Positions 1 through 10,651 of a DNA stretch of 64,000 bases are shown piece after piece. A program made the position numbers and the translations under genes. How positions within the stretch are numbered: the stretch's first letter is position 1; every line of letters starts with the position of its first letter. The stretch is from positions 15,007,274 through 15,071,273 of the forward strand of contig CM052361.1 of the NCBI GenBank assembly GCA_028551475.1. Direction: 5' to 3'. The notes beneath the pieces are model-generated. The model ran no database searches and was not told the DNA's origin. It was given only the letters and a program-made list of their open reading frames with translations. This DNA comes from Casuarina equisetifolia. Lineage: Eukaryota > Streptophyta > Magnoliopsida > Fagales > Casuarinaceae.

Positions 1-3000
1 GACTAGCCCACTGGAATAGTTTTAAAATACAAAAAATAAAATAAAATAAAATAAAATAACACCTTTTTTAAATTAAAAAATTGGACTTTCTCTTGTGTGG
101 TTGAAATTCAATCCTTCCAATACTGTTAGGTCAATAGACAATTGGCTCAGTTGGGGGCAAGTAACACTTGAAATTTTTTGATCCAAGTTCAATGTCAAAT
201 GCATGTGGGTGTATGTATGTATGTTTATTACCAAATGCTTAAAATATGTATCAAATTTTGATACCTGTAAATTTGTGATTGTGATAATTTGACTCATTGG
301 GAACTTAAATGATAGAACAATACTATTCCTAATAATAGGGACTTAAAATTGTGATTGGAATCCAAATATGAAAGAAATATTTTGAGTCATATTATCCAAA
401 TTTATTTAAACCATATATTTGGACTTAAGTTTATTTAATTTTATAGTTTTTAGTTAGAAAAAAATAGGGATGTAATTCATTTATTATGCAAAGTGCATCA
501 AACAATACAGAAAATTACATAAGAAACACTCTTTATATGTAATATATGTCTATATATTATTTAGTTTTAATTGCATTTGAGCCTCATGATACGCACCATC
601 TCCGGGTTTTTATTTTTATGTATTTTTTTTTTTTTTTTATAATGTCATGCTGGAGTGTATAGAATGAAAGGAATAGAAGAAAGCTCCAATAAAACAGGAA
701 AGCATCATTGGAGCAGCCAAATCGATGCGTATTAAAACAAGCACGAATCAAGCCGGATTGGAGGAGGAAAGCTGAGCTACAGAAAGACAATTAACTAACA
801 AGCCCGAGGTTGAGTCAAACCCGTAATCATCTTCCACTAATTACAGTACCCGACAGACCCCAAGATTCCATTAAGCATCTATATAGAATGTTAGTCTTTG
901 TTTTTGAAATTTACTGCACTACTAAAGAGAAAAAAATATATATAAAATGTTAATCTATATATTAAAGATGTTAGTATTTAAGAAACTTCAAGTGTATATA
1001 TGTGTGTGTTGATGTATTCTTTCTTGTAAGAATAAGCAGAATGTACATCATTTATTATTACCATAGGGATTGATCATCCAGGAAAAGAAAAATAGATTTT
1101 ACTAAAGAAAAAAATTAGTAAAATCCAAATGAAATTTTACCTGTCACTGGAAAAACCGCTGTATTTTCTTTTCAAATGATGAAGAAAATTGAAGCAAATT
1201 GTTTGTGAGCCAACCAAGCAAAAAATATATATATATATGTTTATATATAGAAATGAAAGTTGAGTTCCAGATTTCAATTATCAACCACCATAGTTCATCG
1301 AAGGTAACTAAAATCTGGAGATCCTAATGATTTTCCTTAAGAATAATGGAGGTGCTCTAAAATTATTATATTATAGATTTTTTCTGAATAAAAAACTCTA
1401 TTTTTTTTTTTAATAAATACACACAAGTACATTTACCCAATTGAGTTAGTGCTTGTCTACAGAAAACTCTATTTAGTCTTGTGCTTGCATTCTTTGAATA
1501 GAAAAATATAAAGTATAAAGTAAGATCTATTGTAATGTTAACTTTTCCATTTAAATTTGATGTCTTGCGAATTAAGAAGTGATAATATGTTAGAAAATCT
1601 TGAAAAGATAAAAGCAGTTAAAGGATAAGTTTGTGGGACCAAAACTTTTATTGGGGCTTGGATCACAGAAATTCTGAAAAAAGCGAGAAAACGGATAAGC
1701 TTTTCTACGGCTTGGATCTAAGAATGCCGTTGCTCTTTGAGATTTCTAATAGTGTTAGGAATTCCTTGATTTTTTTCGCCTGCGTTATTTCGATAGTAGT
1801 TTAGAAGCGGCTAGTGGTCGTCACTTTCATTTTGTCTAACAGCCATACACATATAATTAGGTCACTAGAATTATAGTAGATAAGTTACAGACACAAACCT
1901 TATTAAGGGAGAAAAATTTGTGATCATCGATGGGTAGGTTACTAGAACTCCAAATCCAAACACCTGACACAATAAAAAAAGACATTGAGAAAGGTTATAT
2001 TTGATGCATGAAACCATGCATATTAAGCACAATATATTGATATTACAGTGACTTGATGTACATTGTTCTATAAAATGATATAATACTTATAGAAGTAAGT
2101 ATTCACTTGCAAAGTCTAATTATATTATTACATATGCCTATGATGGTGATGGAAAGAATGTTAAATATGACTACTATTTTTATGGTCGCATCCATAAAGA
2201 GTTCTACCCTAAACGATTAAAAACATTATGCTATGGTCGGATATAAAACTAAGTTTACATTGCTATCTAGGAATGAGATTTTCTGTATAAATGGACATTT
2301 AAGTAAAAGTTTGGCGCAAGAAGAGTGTCCTATTTGCACTAATACACAAAAGTCCGTTTACACTTTTTTCGACATATTTTCATATCCACATTATTTTCGT
2401 TATCAAAATACCATTTACATTAATTGACAATAATGAATGACACTAAAAAGACATTTACTGATTCTCCACACTGTCTGATCAATAACATGTGATACATCCT
2501 GAGCAAGGCCTTTACAATGAACAAATATCGCCTTCTACAAACTGCCTTGCTAAGAGTGTCAAGCTCCATTAGCATTTCTCAACACAAGTTACTAACCAGC
2601 TAAGGTTTCAGCATGTTTTATCTAAATGCTTTGGAAGCTTTTTGTGGTTTTGATTTCGTTTTAGTCACCTTTTTCAAGTGATTTGGTGGTAGGACTCCGA
2701 TCAAAGTATTTGCTGATAGCTTTAAACTCCTTTTCTAGTTTAATACTTCAAATGTTTAAGAGTTTAAAATTTATTCGATTAATTCTAATTAAGTCTCTTT
2801 TATATTCTAATGTGGTCTAATATCGTTCAATTCACACAAGAGGTCGTATATCAAATGTCAAATCATTTATTTAATAAAATTTTAACTTAGATTATCAAAA
2901 TTAGGGTTAATAACTTAATTATAGCTAGTATTTGCTAAAATTTCTTGTCCGTCATTACTTATTAAAAAAAATAACTTCAACTAAGTGTAAGTATCAAAAT

Positions 3001-3200
3001 CAAATATGACTCAATTTGAACATCCTTCTTCTCATACAAGAATAAATTTATTGATGAGTTTGGAGATATGGAAAGGAAAAGATCGGATTTGTGAGAAGGC
3101 CTTGTCGTATGTGTTTTAATATGTTTTATCCAATAAGAGGAAAGAAAAAGAAAAACGTAAATCCGAGTTTGAGTCGTGGGACAACTCAAGTGACATGGTA
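1..3200. other. AT-rich intergenic DNA, no recognisable gene
   Basis: I see no gene, retroelement domain or structured RNA here. It contains low-complexity tracts: an AAAAT-type run at about 29-58, a poly-T tract at about 621-638, and short AT dinucleotide runs near 1225-1240. Short open frames occur on both strands but have no recognisable domain, and none shows splice-site or codon patterns like those of the downstream gene. It probably includes the distal promoter of the cysteine oxidase gene. Confidence 0.6.
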
Positions 3201-3279
3201 AATGTAACAAGATTTTATGTTGACAAGACGGTTGGCCGCTGTAGCAACAAGCCACGTAGCAACTTCCAGAATCCAGAAG

Positions 3280-3285
3280 CACGTG
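3280..3285 (+). promoter_or_regulatory. G-box (CACGTG) upstream of the PCO gene
   Basis: A palindromic CACGTG lies about 700 bp before the PCO start codon, with a second ACGT core about 25 bp further upstream (CCACGTAGC). G-boxes bind bZIP and bHLH factors in plants. A role here is inferred only from position. Confidence 0.35.
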
Positions 3286-3610
3286 TTGTTCCTTGGCTTC
3301 GTTTATCGGTATGATCTTTTTTTATTTATTTTTAATAGTACGCCAGGACCACAAAATCCTGCGGGCATGCAACATCCACGACAGAGCCAACAATATTGCA
3401 AAGCCGTCCCAGTGGCAGTTCGGTCATTTCAGCCCTCTCGCGTGACCAACTGAGGCCGAGAAAACCAGGTTCTGTTGAACCGCCAGTTTCAACACAATCT
3501 TGGGGGCGGGAGGCTGAAACAAGGACTCAATACTGCTTTTTGCTTTCCTGCACAGCGATGTTGCCCAAAACAGCACTGACTTTCCTCTTGCGAATGGCCC
3601 CTGGTTTTGC

Positions 3611-3642
3611 TCTTTCTCTCTCTTTCTCTATGCCCTTATATT
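3611..3642 (+). promoter_or_regulatory. Putative core promoter: pyrimidine patch plus TATA-like box
   Basis: A CT-rich stretch (3611-3630) is followed by TTATATT at 3636-3642, a plausible TATA box. This would put transcription start near 3665-3675, in a pyrimidine-rich leader about 310 nt before the PCO start codon. The start site is inferred. If transcription began further upstream, a longer upstream ORF starting at the ATG at 3558 would enter the leader. Confidence 0.35.
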
Positions 3643-3782
3643 CCAAGACCTTCCTCCACATCCCCCAACTGTTCCCCACTACCATTCTCAGATCTTTACC
3701 TCTTTTGCACCATCCTCTACGTGCCCAAAAGCCTTATCATCTTCTTCTTTGGTCAAGCACAACCGTCTTCATTCTCAATCTT

Positions 3783-3800
3783 ATGGGTTTCATCTGGTAG
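3783..3800 (+). promoter_or_regulatory. Short upstream ORF 1 in the PCO leader
   Basis: ATG at 3783 is followed in frame by a TAG at 3798-3800, encoding only five residues (MGFIW). If the leader starts near 3670, scanning ribosomes meet this ORF before the PCO start. No conservation data are available from the sequence alone. Confidence 0.3.
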
Positions 3801-3869
3801 AGAAGGCTTGCAACTCTGGGTTGTTTTTTTGTCAGCTCTTGCTACTAAGCATCAGTAGTCCTCGGTGAT

Positions 3870-3893
3870 ATGAATTGGAATTTGGACTTGTGA
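3870..3893 (+). promoter_or_regulatory. Short upstream ORF 2 in the PCO leader
   Basis: ATG at 3870 opens a seven-residue frame ending at a TGA at 3891-3893, about 90 nt before the PCO start. With uORF 1 it could damp translation of the main frame. This is an inference from position. Confidence 0.3.
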
Positions 3894-3983
3894 GACGACG
3901 TTGACGTTGCTTCGGTTGTAACACACTTTTTGCCGCAAGGGTTGCTGGAGGTAGGAGACTGTATTTGGGTGATTTAGTTGTCG

Positions 3984-6435
3984 ATGGGAATGGAGGCTGG
4001 GGTGGTGGAGCGGGGGAGAGACGGCGTTGGCCATGTGAAGAGGGTTGGGTATTTGAAGAAAGACATCGGGAAGAGAAAACACACGCGGAGGGTTAAGCGG
4101 CCGGCGCCGGCGGTTCCCATGGCGCTACAAGAGCTGTTTCTTTCGTGCCTGGATGTGTTCAAAGGTCCTGGCACCATTCCTTCCCCTCAGGATGTACAGA
4201 AACTATGCCGCATTCTCGGTACGTTTAACCTTCTGACTCTTATGAGATGGTTAGATCCCGAGGATCAAGATCCTCAACGATTCAAATTTTAGGCAGATTC
4301 AGAAACGTGTTACGATGCTTTTTTCCTTTTCCTACTTAAATCTGTATTCTAGATTTTCATGCTACGTTGTAATCATTTCCAATCTTTTAATTCAAATTTT
4401 CCTAAAGCAGCACCTACAAAATTGTTGGTGTTACTTTCAAATTGTCTAGAACTACGGATATTGTCCTCCGATAGAAGTTATATTAAATTCTTGGTGACAG
4501 TAGCAAGCATCGGTTGCGGACTCATTGATTTTTGGATGCCCCATTTGTGTTTGCTTACTAGGGTTATGGAAATTATATCTTCTTGTACCCTTAGCTGCTC
4601 ATGCGAGAAAGTTGTTACATCTTTTTTTTTTGGTCCCTTTTTGGGTTTTGCAAGAGTTAGGCAACAAGTGCTTTTCTCTAGCGGTCGGCATATATGTTTT
4701 GGTTCCTGCTGTTACTTCTTTAAAAGTTTATGCAGCTTGGTGCTGTATAAATTTCAAAATCAATTGTTTACCATTTAAGAAGACCCGGGGTTCTCCTTTT
4801 TATATTTGGTTTTCATTAGTGCTTTTCTTGAATGTCCTTGTTATTCAGAACAAGGTAAAGTTCGAAACAGTAATTCCCTTTTCAATTTTTTTTTCTTCTT
4901 TTTTTTTCCCCTTTTCAAAGATGTTCTGCTTTAAAAAGAGTTATTTTTCCGGGTAATATTGAGAGCACACCATCTTGCACGAAACAATCCCATTATTGAT
5001 CAGGTAGATGCCTTCTAGTTTAATAATTCAATATTATGTGAAGATTCTAGAGTATGATTATAGTTGATGCTATGAATTGAATAAACTATGTACCTTTGTC
5101 TCTCACAAAAAGATACATTTGTCGGTGCTGATTATAATAATGGCAGAGTTAATATTGTGGCTGGGCATTAAGTGATGTGCTTTCCTAAACAAGCCTTTTA
5201 TCATCATGATGCAGATAATATGAAGCCAGAGGACGTGGGTTTAAGTAGCAAGTTGCAGTTTTTTAAAACTACAGATGTGGTCAAAGGGGATTCAAGGGTC
5301 ACATATACAACCATATACAAATGTGATAACTTTTCGGTATGACTAGCCTGCTCTTGTTGGTTCACAAAAATCTTCTTTATGCGTCTAAGAACTGTGCTGA
5401 TGAAACAAAGATTTAGATTGTACGATCAAACTTGCTGACCACACTTCCCTTGTGCAGTTGTGCTTATTCTTTCTCCCAGCGAATGGTGTAATTCCCCTTC
5501 ACAACCATCCAGGAATGACAGTTTTTAGTAAGCTTCTATTGGGACAGATGCACATCAAGTCGTATGATTGGGTTGATCCTGGCGATTCCTATGGCTCTGT
5601 GCCGTCTTCCCAATGTGAGTGGTTCTCTTTCTCTCTCTCGCCATCTGGACATGTAATGTGTAAATTTTGGAGAGATTTGAGTGTATCTGACTTAGGCGGT
5701 ATGTATTTGCAGTGAGACTGGCGAAGTTGAAAGCAAACAGAGGCTTCACAGCCCCTTGCGACACTTCAGTATTATATCCAACAACTGGGGGAAACATCCA
5801 TGCCTTCACCGCCATAACCCCGTGTGCGGTGCTCGATGTTCTAGGACCTCCTTATGCTAAAGAAGACGGTCGAGACTGCTCATTCTACAAAGATTATGCC
5901 TACACTGCCTCAAGTAAGTGAAATTCTTGCTCTGTACAAAGACATATATGATCAAAAGGATTAAAGAATGGAAGGTGGAGGGAGGCTGTATAACAGCCTG
6001 TATAAGAGCAATTCTTGCTCTTAGAACGAGCTTGTATAACAGCTGAACAAACAAATGGCAAGAAATAGATGTCTTTTTTTTTTTTTTTCTTGGCACAAAA
6101 AAAAGAACCCGAAGAACTGGCCGGAAACGTCTGTCATCCCCATTTAGTCTAGACTTTTGACGTAATCTCATTGAAATTGGATCCTAATATTGAAAGTTTC
6201 GGATGAAATTCGGGAGGTATAGTTTTTGATAAGAAACGTTACTTTGTCAGTCGATCAACCTGTAGAGATCACAGTGTAATTGAAATGCCCCTTTATTGTT
6301 GCAGATGGAGATGCAAGAGTGACGTCGGAGGAGGCTGACTCTTGCGCATGGTTGGAGGAGATTGAAGTGCCAGATAACTCGCAGATGGATGGAATTGAGT
6401 ATTTGGGTCCTCAAGTTATTGCGCCTGCCAGTTAA
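3984..6435 (+). CDS. PCO: Plant cysteine oxidase (A-type, PCO1/2-like), five exons
   Basis: Exons 3984-4218, 5215-5336, 5458-5614, 5713-5913 and 6305-6435 join to 281 codons plus TAA. All four introns (996, 121, 98 and 391 bp) have GT..AG ends, and the reading frame is continuous. The protein is a cupin-fold thiol dioxygenase. Its predicted Fe(II) ligands are His134 and His136 (in PLHNHPGM) and His201 (in GGNIHAF). Asp213 and Tyr219 match the active-site Asp and Tyr known from Arabidopsis PCO4. A basic cluster (Lys25 to Arg39) may be a nuclear localisation signal. Known family role: O2-dependent oxidation of N-terminal Cys of ERF-VII factors (also VRN2 and ZPR2), feeding the arginine N-degron pathway. 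The stretch [18 protein letters not shown] and the GPPY motif resemble the hypoxia-inducible PCO1/2 group rather than PCO4/5. An in-frame ATG at 3990 would shorten the product by two residues. Confidence 0.9.
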
Positions 6436-7043
6436 ACTGTTCGATGTTTGATCAGAACGCAGCCCCCCACCATTCCCATACTTGTTTCTGTTCAAATTTC
6501 CCGATCTTCATGTGTCGGTTGTAGAGTGTTATTTTTTTTACCCCCACCTTTTATTGCTTTAAAGCGATATGTAACAGGATCTTTCTAGATATCCGAAAAA
6601 CCGAAGGCTGTAGTTACTTTTTCGGAGCGTGGTGTAGGAAATTGCTGGTTTTTGACAATGGAAATTTGGTTAAAATTTGTCCTTTTTTTTTTCTTCACAC
6701 CTGACATTCACACATTCATTCAACTAGCAAATATGGTATCAAGAAATCGCAAGCAGTTTTTACTTACCGTTTCTTTAGGCATTCTTGCATGGTGTGGAAA
6801 CGAAATGTGCTATCGTTCTAAACGCAGCGAACATGTTTGTCGCTGTCTATTGCACTCCTTTTGGAAACTTGGAATCGTTAAAAAATGAAAATTCGATGCG
6901 AGTTTTTCATAATGGTTGTTTCAATTGATCAACAAAGGAGAAGAATCCAAGAAATGATTCAAGACTGATCAAGAGTTAATAGGTTCTTTGTTTTTTATAT
7001 ACCACAATTTTCAATTATATTCGTATGAATGTATGTAGGGAAA
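6436..7043. other. PCO 3' UTR and intergenic spacer
   Basis: T-rich sequence follows the PCO stop, as expected for a plant 3' UTR. No canonical AATAAA poly(A) signal was seen before the retroelement boundary at 7044, so the cleavage site cannot be placed. Plant genes often use degenerate signals. No other gene is visible. Confidence 0.5.
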
Positions 7044-7117
7044 TGTTGAAAATAATGATTTATTTATTGTACACGAGCCCACACTTGTACAAGCCCAAAG
7101 GCCTATTCACGGGTTGT

Positions 7118-7703
7118 AATGCTCATGTAATAAGTTCATGCCCTACTCACTGGTATGCAATTATGTGCCAACAAAGGAATTCATCTCAATCTTGTTGAAT
7201 TTGACTCCATGTATCTAGTTCAATGTACCAAGGGAGAATGGAAAACACCTTAGAGGTTAGAGTATGTAATCAAGCAATATACTAGTATGATCACTGGGAT
7301 AAGGAGTGATGTATCTCATATCTTTTAGGAAGCTAATTCTGTTGTAGATAGATTGGCTGATCTAGGCCGTAATGCTCAAGAAGTGCTAGTGTATGAAGTG
7401 GCAAACTCTTTTCCAGCTTCAGTTCACGATGCTTATAAGTAGGACCAATTAGGGCTTGGTCAATATAGGCCACCTTGATGTGGTTCCTTTTAGTTACCTT
7501 TCCTTGTATAATAGAATGTTGACTAGGGGCAATGTTTTATTTAAATGAAGTTCAATTTAGGGTTACTTTGTCCTTGCTTTTGCTTCATGTAAGATGACTA
7601 TGTTGCTAAGTCTTTAACGTTTTTGTAATGTAACAAGTTTGGTTTATATCTAGCTTGCCTTACCATGAAATAAAATTTACAAGTGTTGTCTTTATATATA
7701 TAA
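7118..7703 (+). mobile_element. 5'-truncated LINE-type fragment inside the Copia A LTR
   Basis: This block interrupts the 5' LTR and is bracketed by similar sequence on both sides (about 7097-7120 and 7704-7732, sharing AAAGGCC.ATTCA and GTTGTAA). That arrangement is compatible with a long, decayed target-site duplication of a LINE. It carries the RNase H-like frame described separately, followed by roughly 260 bp of 3'-UTR-like sequence. No clear poly-A tail remains. Confidence 0.45.
7191..7442 (+). pseudogene. RNase H-like (RVT_3 type) fragment of a LINE polyprotein
   Basis: With one in-frame stop, the + frame reads LVEFDSMYLVQC, later VSHIF.EANSVVDRLADLG and ends at TAG 7440-7442. Plant LINE-type and RNase-H-like proteins of the RVT_3 family share the pattern D-S-x(2)-L-V near the start and R-E-x-N-x-V-A-D-x-L-A-x-x-G near the end. 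Only the C-terminal half of the domain is present, and the upstream reverse transcriptase is missing, as expected for 5' truncation. Identification is by pattern only. A captured host gene fragment is an alternative. Confidence 0.55.
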
Positions 7704-7869
7704 GGCCCATTCATGAATCCCTCGTTGTAACCCTAATTTCATCTCTTTCTTACTTCCTATAAGTACACTACCCACTCTTTATATTTTTCTCTTTACACAC
7801 TTATAAATCAAGAATCCTTATATATGAAAGTTGTTTCAACATTTTAGCTCACCCACAATTGTCTTAACA

Positions 7870-7882
7870 TAGTATTGTGAGC
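7870..7882 (+). other. Copia A primer binding site (decayed, tRNA-iMet type)
   Basis: TAGTATTGTGAGC directly abuts the LTR end and differs at three or four sites from the canonical plant iMet PBS TGGTATCAGAGC. Its position immediately after the LTR supports the assignment. Confidence 0.55.
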
Positions 7883-8230
7883 ATGAACTACCATTCATGT
7901 TCTTTACTCTTTCACACCTACCACTTGATCTTGCTTTTTCTATTAGGCATTTTTACAAATACTTGGTCCACATCTTTCACACTGCCTACAAAGTTGTGAT
8001 TATGGACTATATTTGTAGTCCTAAGGGATCTAGAGTACCATGATAGCACCAAAATCGCCTTAGACCTCAGTCCCAATGTTGTGGTTGCTTAGGTGGTTAA
8101 GATGATATTGAAACCATACCTCTTTTGTTCTACCTAAAGACGTTTTGTTTCTACAACCCAACAAGCAACCTAAAGTCATGATCATGCCAAAGATGCTAAA
8201 AATAGTAGAAAACCTTGCTAGCTGAAGTCC

Positions 8231-8755
8231 TGTTGTGGAAGTGACTTATCATATGAACATATAGACACATAGCTCAAACCATAGACATATAATAGACACA
8301 AGATTTAGTAGGTTTGAACCAATACAATGTCCTACGTCCCGCGTCATTGGTGCAACTACCGGCCTTTTCTCCTCTTATTAGATTTCCTCATAAGAATACA
8401 AAGATGCCGATTATAAGATTCATACACAACTCTCACATAGATGTTCTCAATACTCACAACAACATACTTGGTTCTTTCTTGGTCAATGACTACTAAACAG
8501 AGCAATGCTCTTTGGTTGCTACTTTCATGAGGTGTAGACTACCACCTGTATGAGGCGTAACCCTTTCTCTTTTGGCCTATAGATTTTTCTTGTGATCTTC
8601 CCTTTTTATACTAGAACCAAAGGCAGTTCTAGTTGGATATTGCTATGAGTCTTAATTGGATACCACTAGGAATCCTAATCAATATAGAGGAGAATAACTC
8701 CTAAAATATACATGGAATATATCTAGATTTACTAATTTTCACTCCAATCCTAACA
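8231..8755 (-). repeat. Element C 3' LTR (525 bp)
   Basis: On the + strand it starts TGTTGTGGAAG and ends CCAATCCTAACA. It aligns along its length with 22246-22743, including shared stretches such as TTCATACACAACTCTCACAT (one mismatch) and CATGGAATATATCTAG. Confidence 0.7.
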
Positions 8756-9405
8756 ATTTCCCCCTTTGAAGGAAAATTAGTGCAACAACTCTGCACAATA
8801 GGTTGATCTATTGCATATATGATCTCTAAGCCTTTTAATAGTTTAACATCTTTTTAGTATCAATCCACCATCCTAATTAGCACATCACCTATATCTGAAG
8901 ACATCTTTTCTCTAGCTTGCTAAGCTCTTCCTCCATCACTAATGAAAGGATACCCAACTAATAACACATTAGCTACGCTTAAAAATATGTATCTCCCTTA
9001 ACTCCCCAAGCTACATTTGAAGACATCTTTTCTTTAGCTTTTTGAACTCTTCCTCCACCAATGAAGGGATACCCAATTGAATAACACATTAACTGTATGA
9101 AAAATATGTATCTCCCTTAGCTCCTTAAGCTTTTCCTTCATCTTTGATATGATAAAAGGGATACCTAACTAAAGGTGTACCATCTCTAAATGGTCTAAAG
9201 AAATTAGGTTGTTCTATGAATTTTCAGAATCTCAAGAAATCTATTTCTCCTATAATCATAGTTATTTCCTAGCTTCCTCAAGTGGTACCTTTGCCATTAA
9301 CTCCAACTTATCTAACTAGTCATCCAGCCAACTATGAAGATTTACCAAGTCAAACTCCATGTCTTATTATAAAGAAGTCCTACCATAAATGTTCATGTCT
9401 ATTAG
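8756..9405. other. Element C interior, non-coding, with a tandem duplication
   Basis: After the purine tract next to the LTR there is no recognisable protein. A unit of about 122 bp is repeated roughly 2.4 times from about 8897 to 9180. The GAAGACATCTTTTCT box recurs at 8897 and 9019, each time followed by AGCT and a CTCTTCCTCCA box. Confidence 0.5.
8897..9180. repeat. Imperfect tandem repeat, about 122-bp period
   Basis: Two similar copies start at 8897 and 9019, and a partial third follows at about 9120. Shared boxes are GAAGACATCTTTT, GGATACCCAA, TAACACATTA and AAATATGTATCTCCCTTA. It belongs to the interior of element C. Confidence 0.6.
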
Positions 9406-10651
9406 TGTTTGGTGAAATTTAAATGCAAGTGAACATGTCAAACAAGTAATATAATGATAAGAAAGATATCGTCCCATAGAGAATGGTGATTACTAAACCA
9501 ATTAATTACTAACAGTGAACAACTCCTAGAATTTGTCTAGCAAATCAAATTGATAGATGATAGATTAACTAACTAAACTAAGAAAACTAAATACAAGAAA
9601 TATGTTAGAGCATATGATTTCATCATAATTACTAAGTATTAATATTGATTATTTATACTTGCAAGAGGGATAATATCTATGTGATGGCGAAACTTCCTAA
9701 TTTATTTATTATCCTATGTCTAGGTATAGCAAACTTACTTAGTTCATTAATTCACTATATCTCTATATGTGAATTAAACCAAATGCATTAGGATCTATAA
9801 ACATTCCTAGTTTACACTGAAAGCCATACAAATAACATGGTATATGTCTATCCATATTTAATTTATGGTTACATATTACAAGAAGCAACTGCATATCATC
9901 TCCTGTTGGTCTTAAACATGCAAATCAGATCATTCAAGTGGTAGCTAATCACTTAAAAGCATTAAACACAGTAATATGTAACTTCACATAAACAAAATAT
10001 CTTACAAAACATAATAATCATAAGATTCATACCATCATAATTAGGTTACACCGTAGCTTTAACAAAAATAAACTAAAACATAAAGAAATAGTGAGGAAGA
10101 ATAGTAATAAGAAATAAAGAAGGCATTTTGAATCTAAGAACAAGAAGTCTGTCACCCTTTTTGTCTTCTCTTCAAGAAAACCTTGAATTCTTGGCCTCTT
10201 TCTTGAGTTGTGCTCAATTTCCTCCTTCTCCTCCTTTTGCCTATTCTCTTTTCTTAAATAGGGTTTAGGTTTAAACCTATCTCCTATCCTAGTAGAATTG
10301 GGTTTTAGAGACTTAAAACAATTGGGTTTTGAACTCCTAAATTAATTGGGACTTGAATTCCTAACATAACTGGGTTTTCTATATAAATAGAAAACCCAAC
10401 AACTATAAAAAATCTAATAACAATCATCCAAAGCCCAAGCCTATCTTGACTCTCTTGATCTTGATATTATGATTTTGCCACACAATAAGCATCAGGTTCT
10501 TTATGTTCATTCCTTTTCTCCTTACCTCCTTGTGCTACATAAACAAGATAAATTTAGGTAAATAAACAGGAGTTCAAATGTTTTCTCACAATTATTAAAG
10601 TTATTTATTGCCTAAAATAGGTAAAATAACTCTATAAAAATAGAGTTATCA
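9406..10651 (-). mobile_element. Athila-type solo LTR nested in element C
   Basis: It begins TGTTTGGTGAAATTT and ends AGAGTTATCA on the + strand, matching the LTRs of Gypsy E in the same orientation. A perfect 5-bp TSD ATTAG flanks it (9401-9405 and 10652-10656). No internal region is present, so it is a solo LTR left by LTR-LTR recombination. The terminal hairpin (10626-10649) seen in the other family members is intact. Confidence 0.85.

Larger units (their letters stand above)
7044..7869 (+). repeat. Copia A 5' LTR (with inserted LINE fragment)
   Basis: It begins TGTTGAAAATAATG and ends GTCTTAACA. The first roughly 55 bp and the last roughly 170 bp match the 3' LTR at 48469-49262 at about 80% by eye. 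The middle (about 7118-7703) is absent from the 3' copy and is explained by an inserted LINE-type fragment. Confidence 0.7.

Noticed and set aside
2233-2427. 64-codon frame with a Cys/His pattern (CINGH, then CPIC)
   Set aside because: It suggests a small zinc-binding protein, but there is no recognisable family, no neighbouring exon or promoter signal, and the region is AT-rich with many chance frames.
3217-3858. Several overlapping + frames before the PCO start as extra exons or an upstream gene
   Set aside because: They lack any domain, overlap each other in different frames, and cover the putative promoter and pyrimidine-rich leader.
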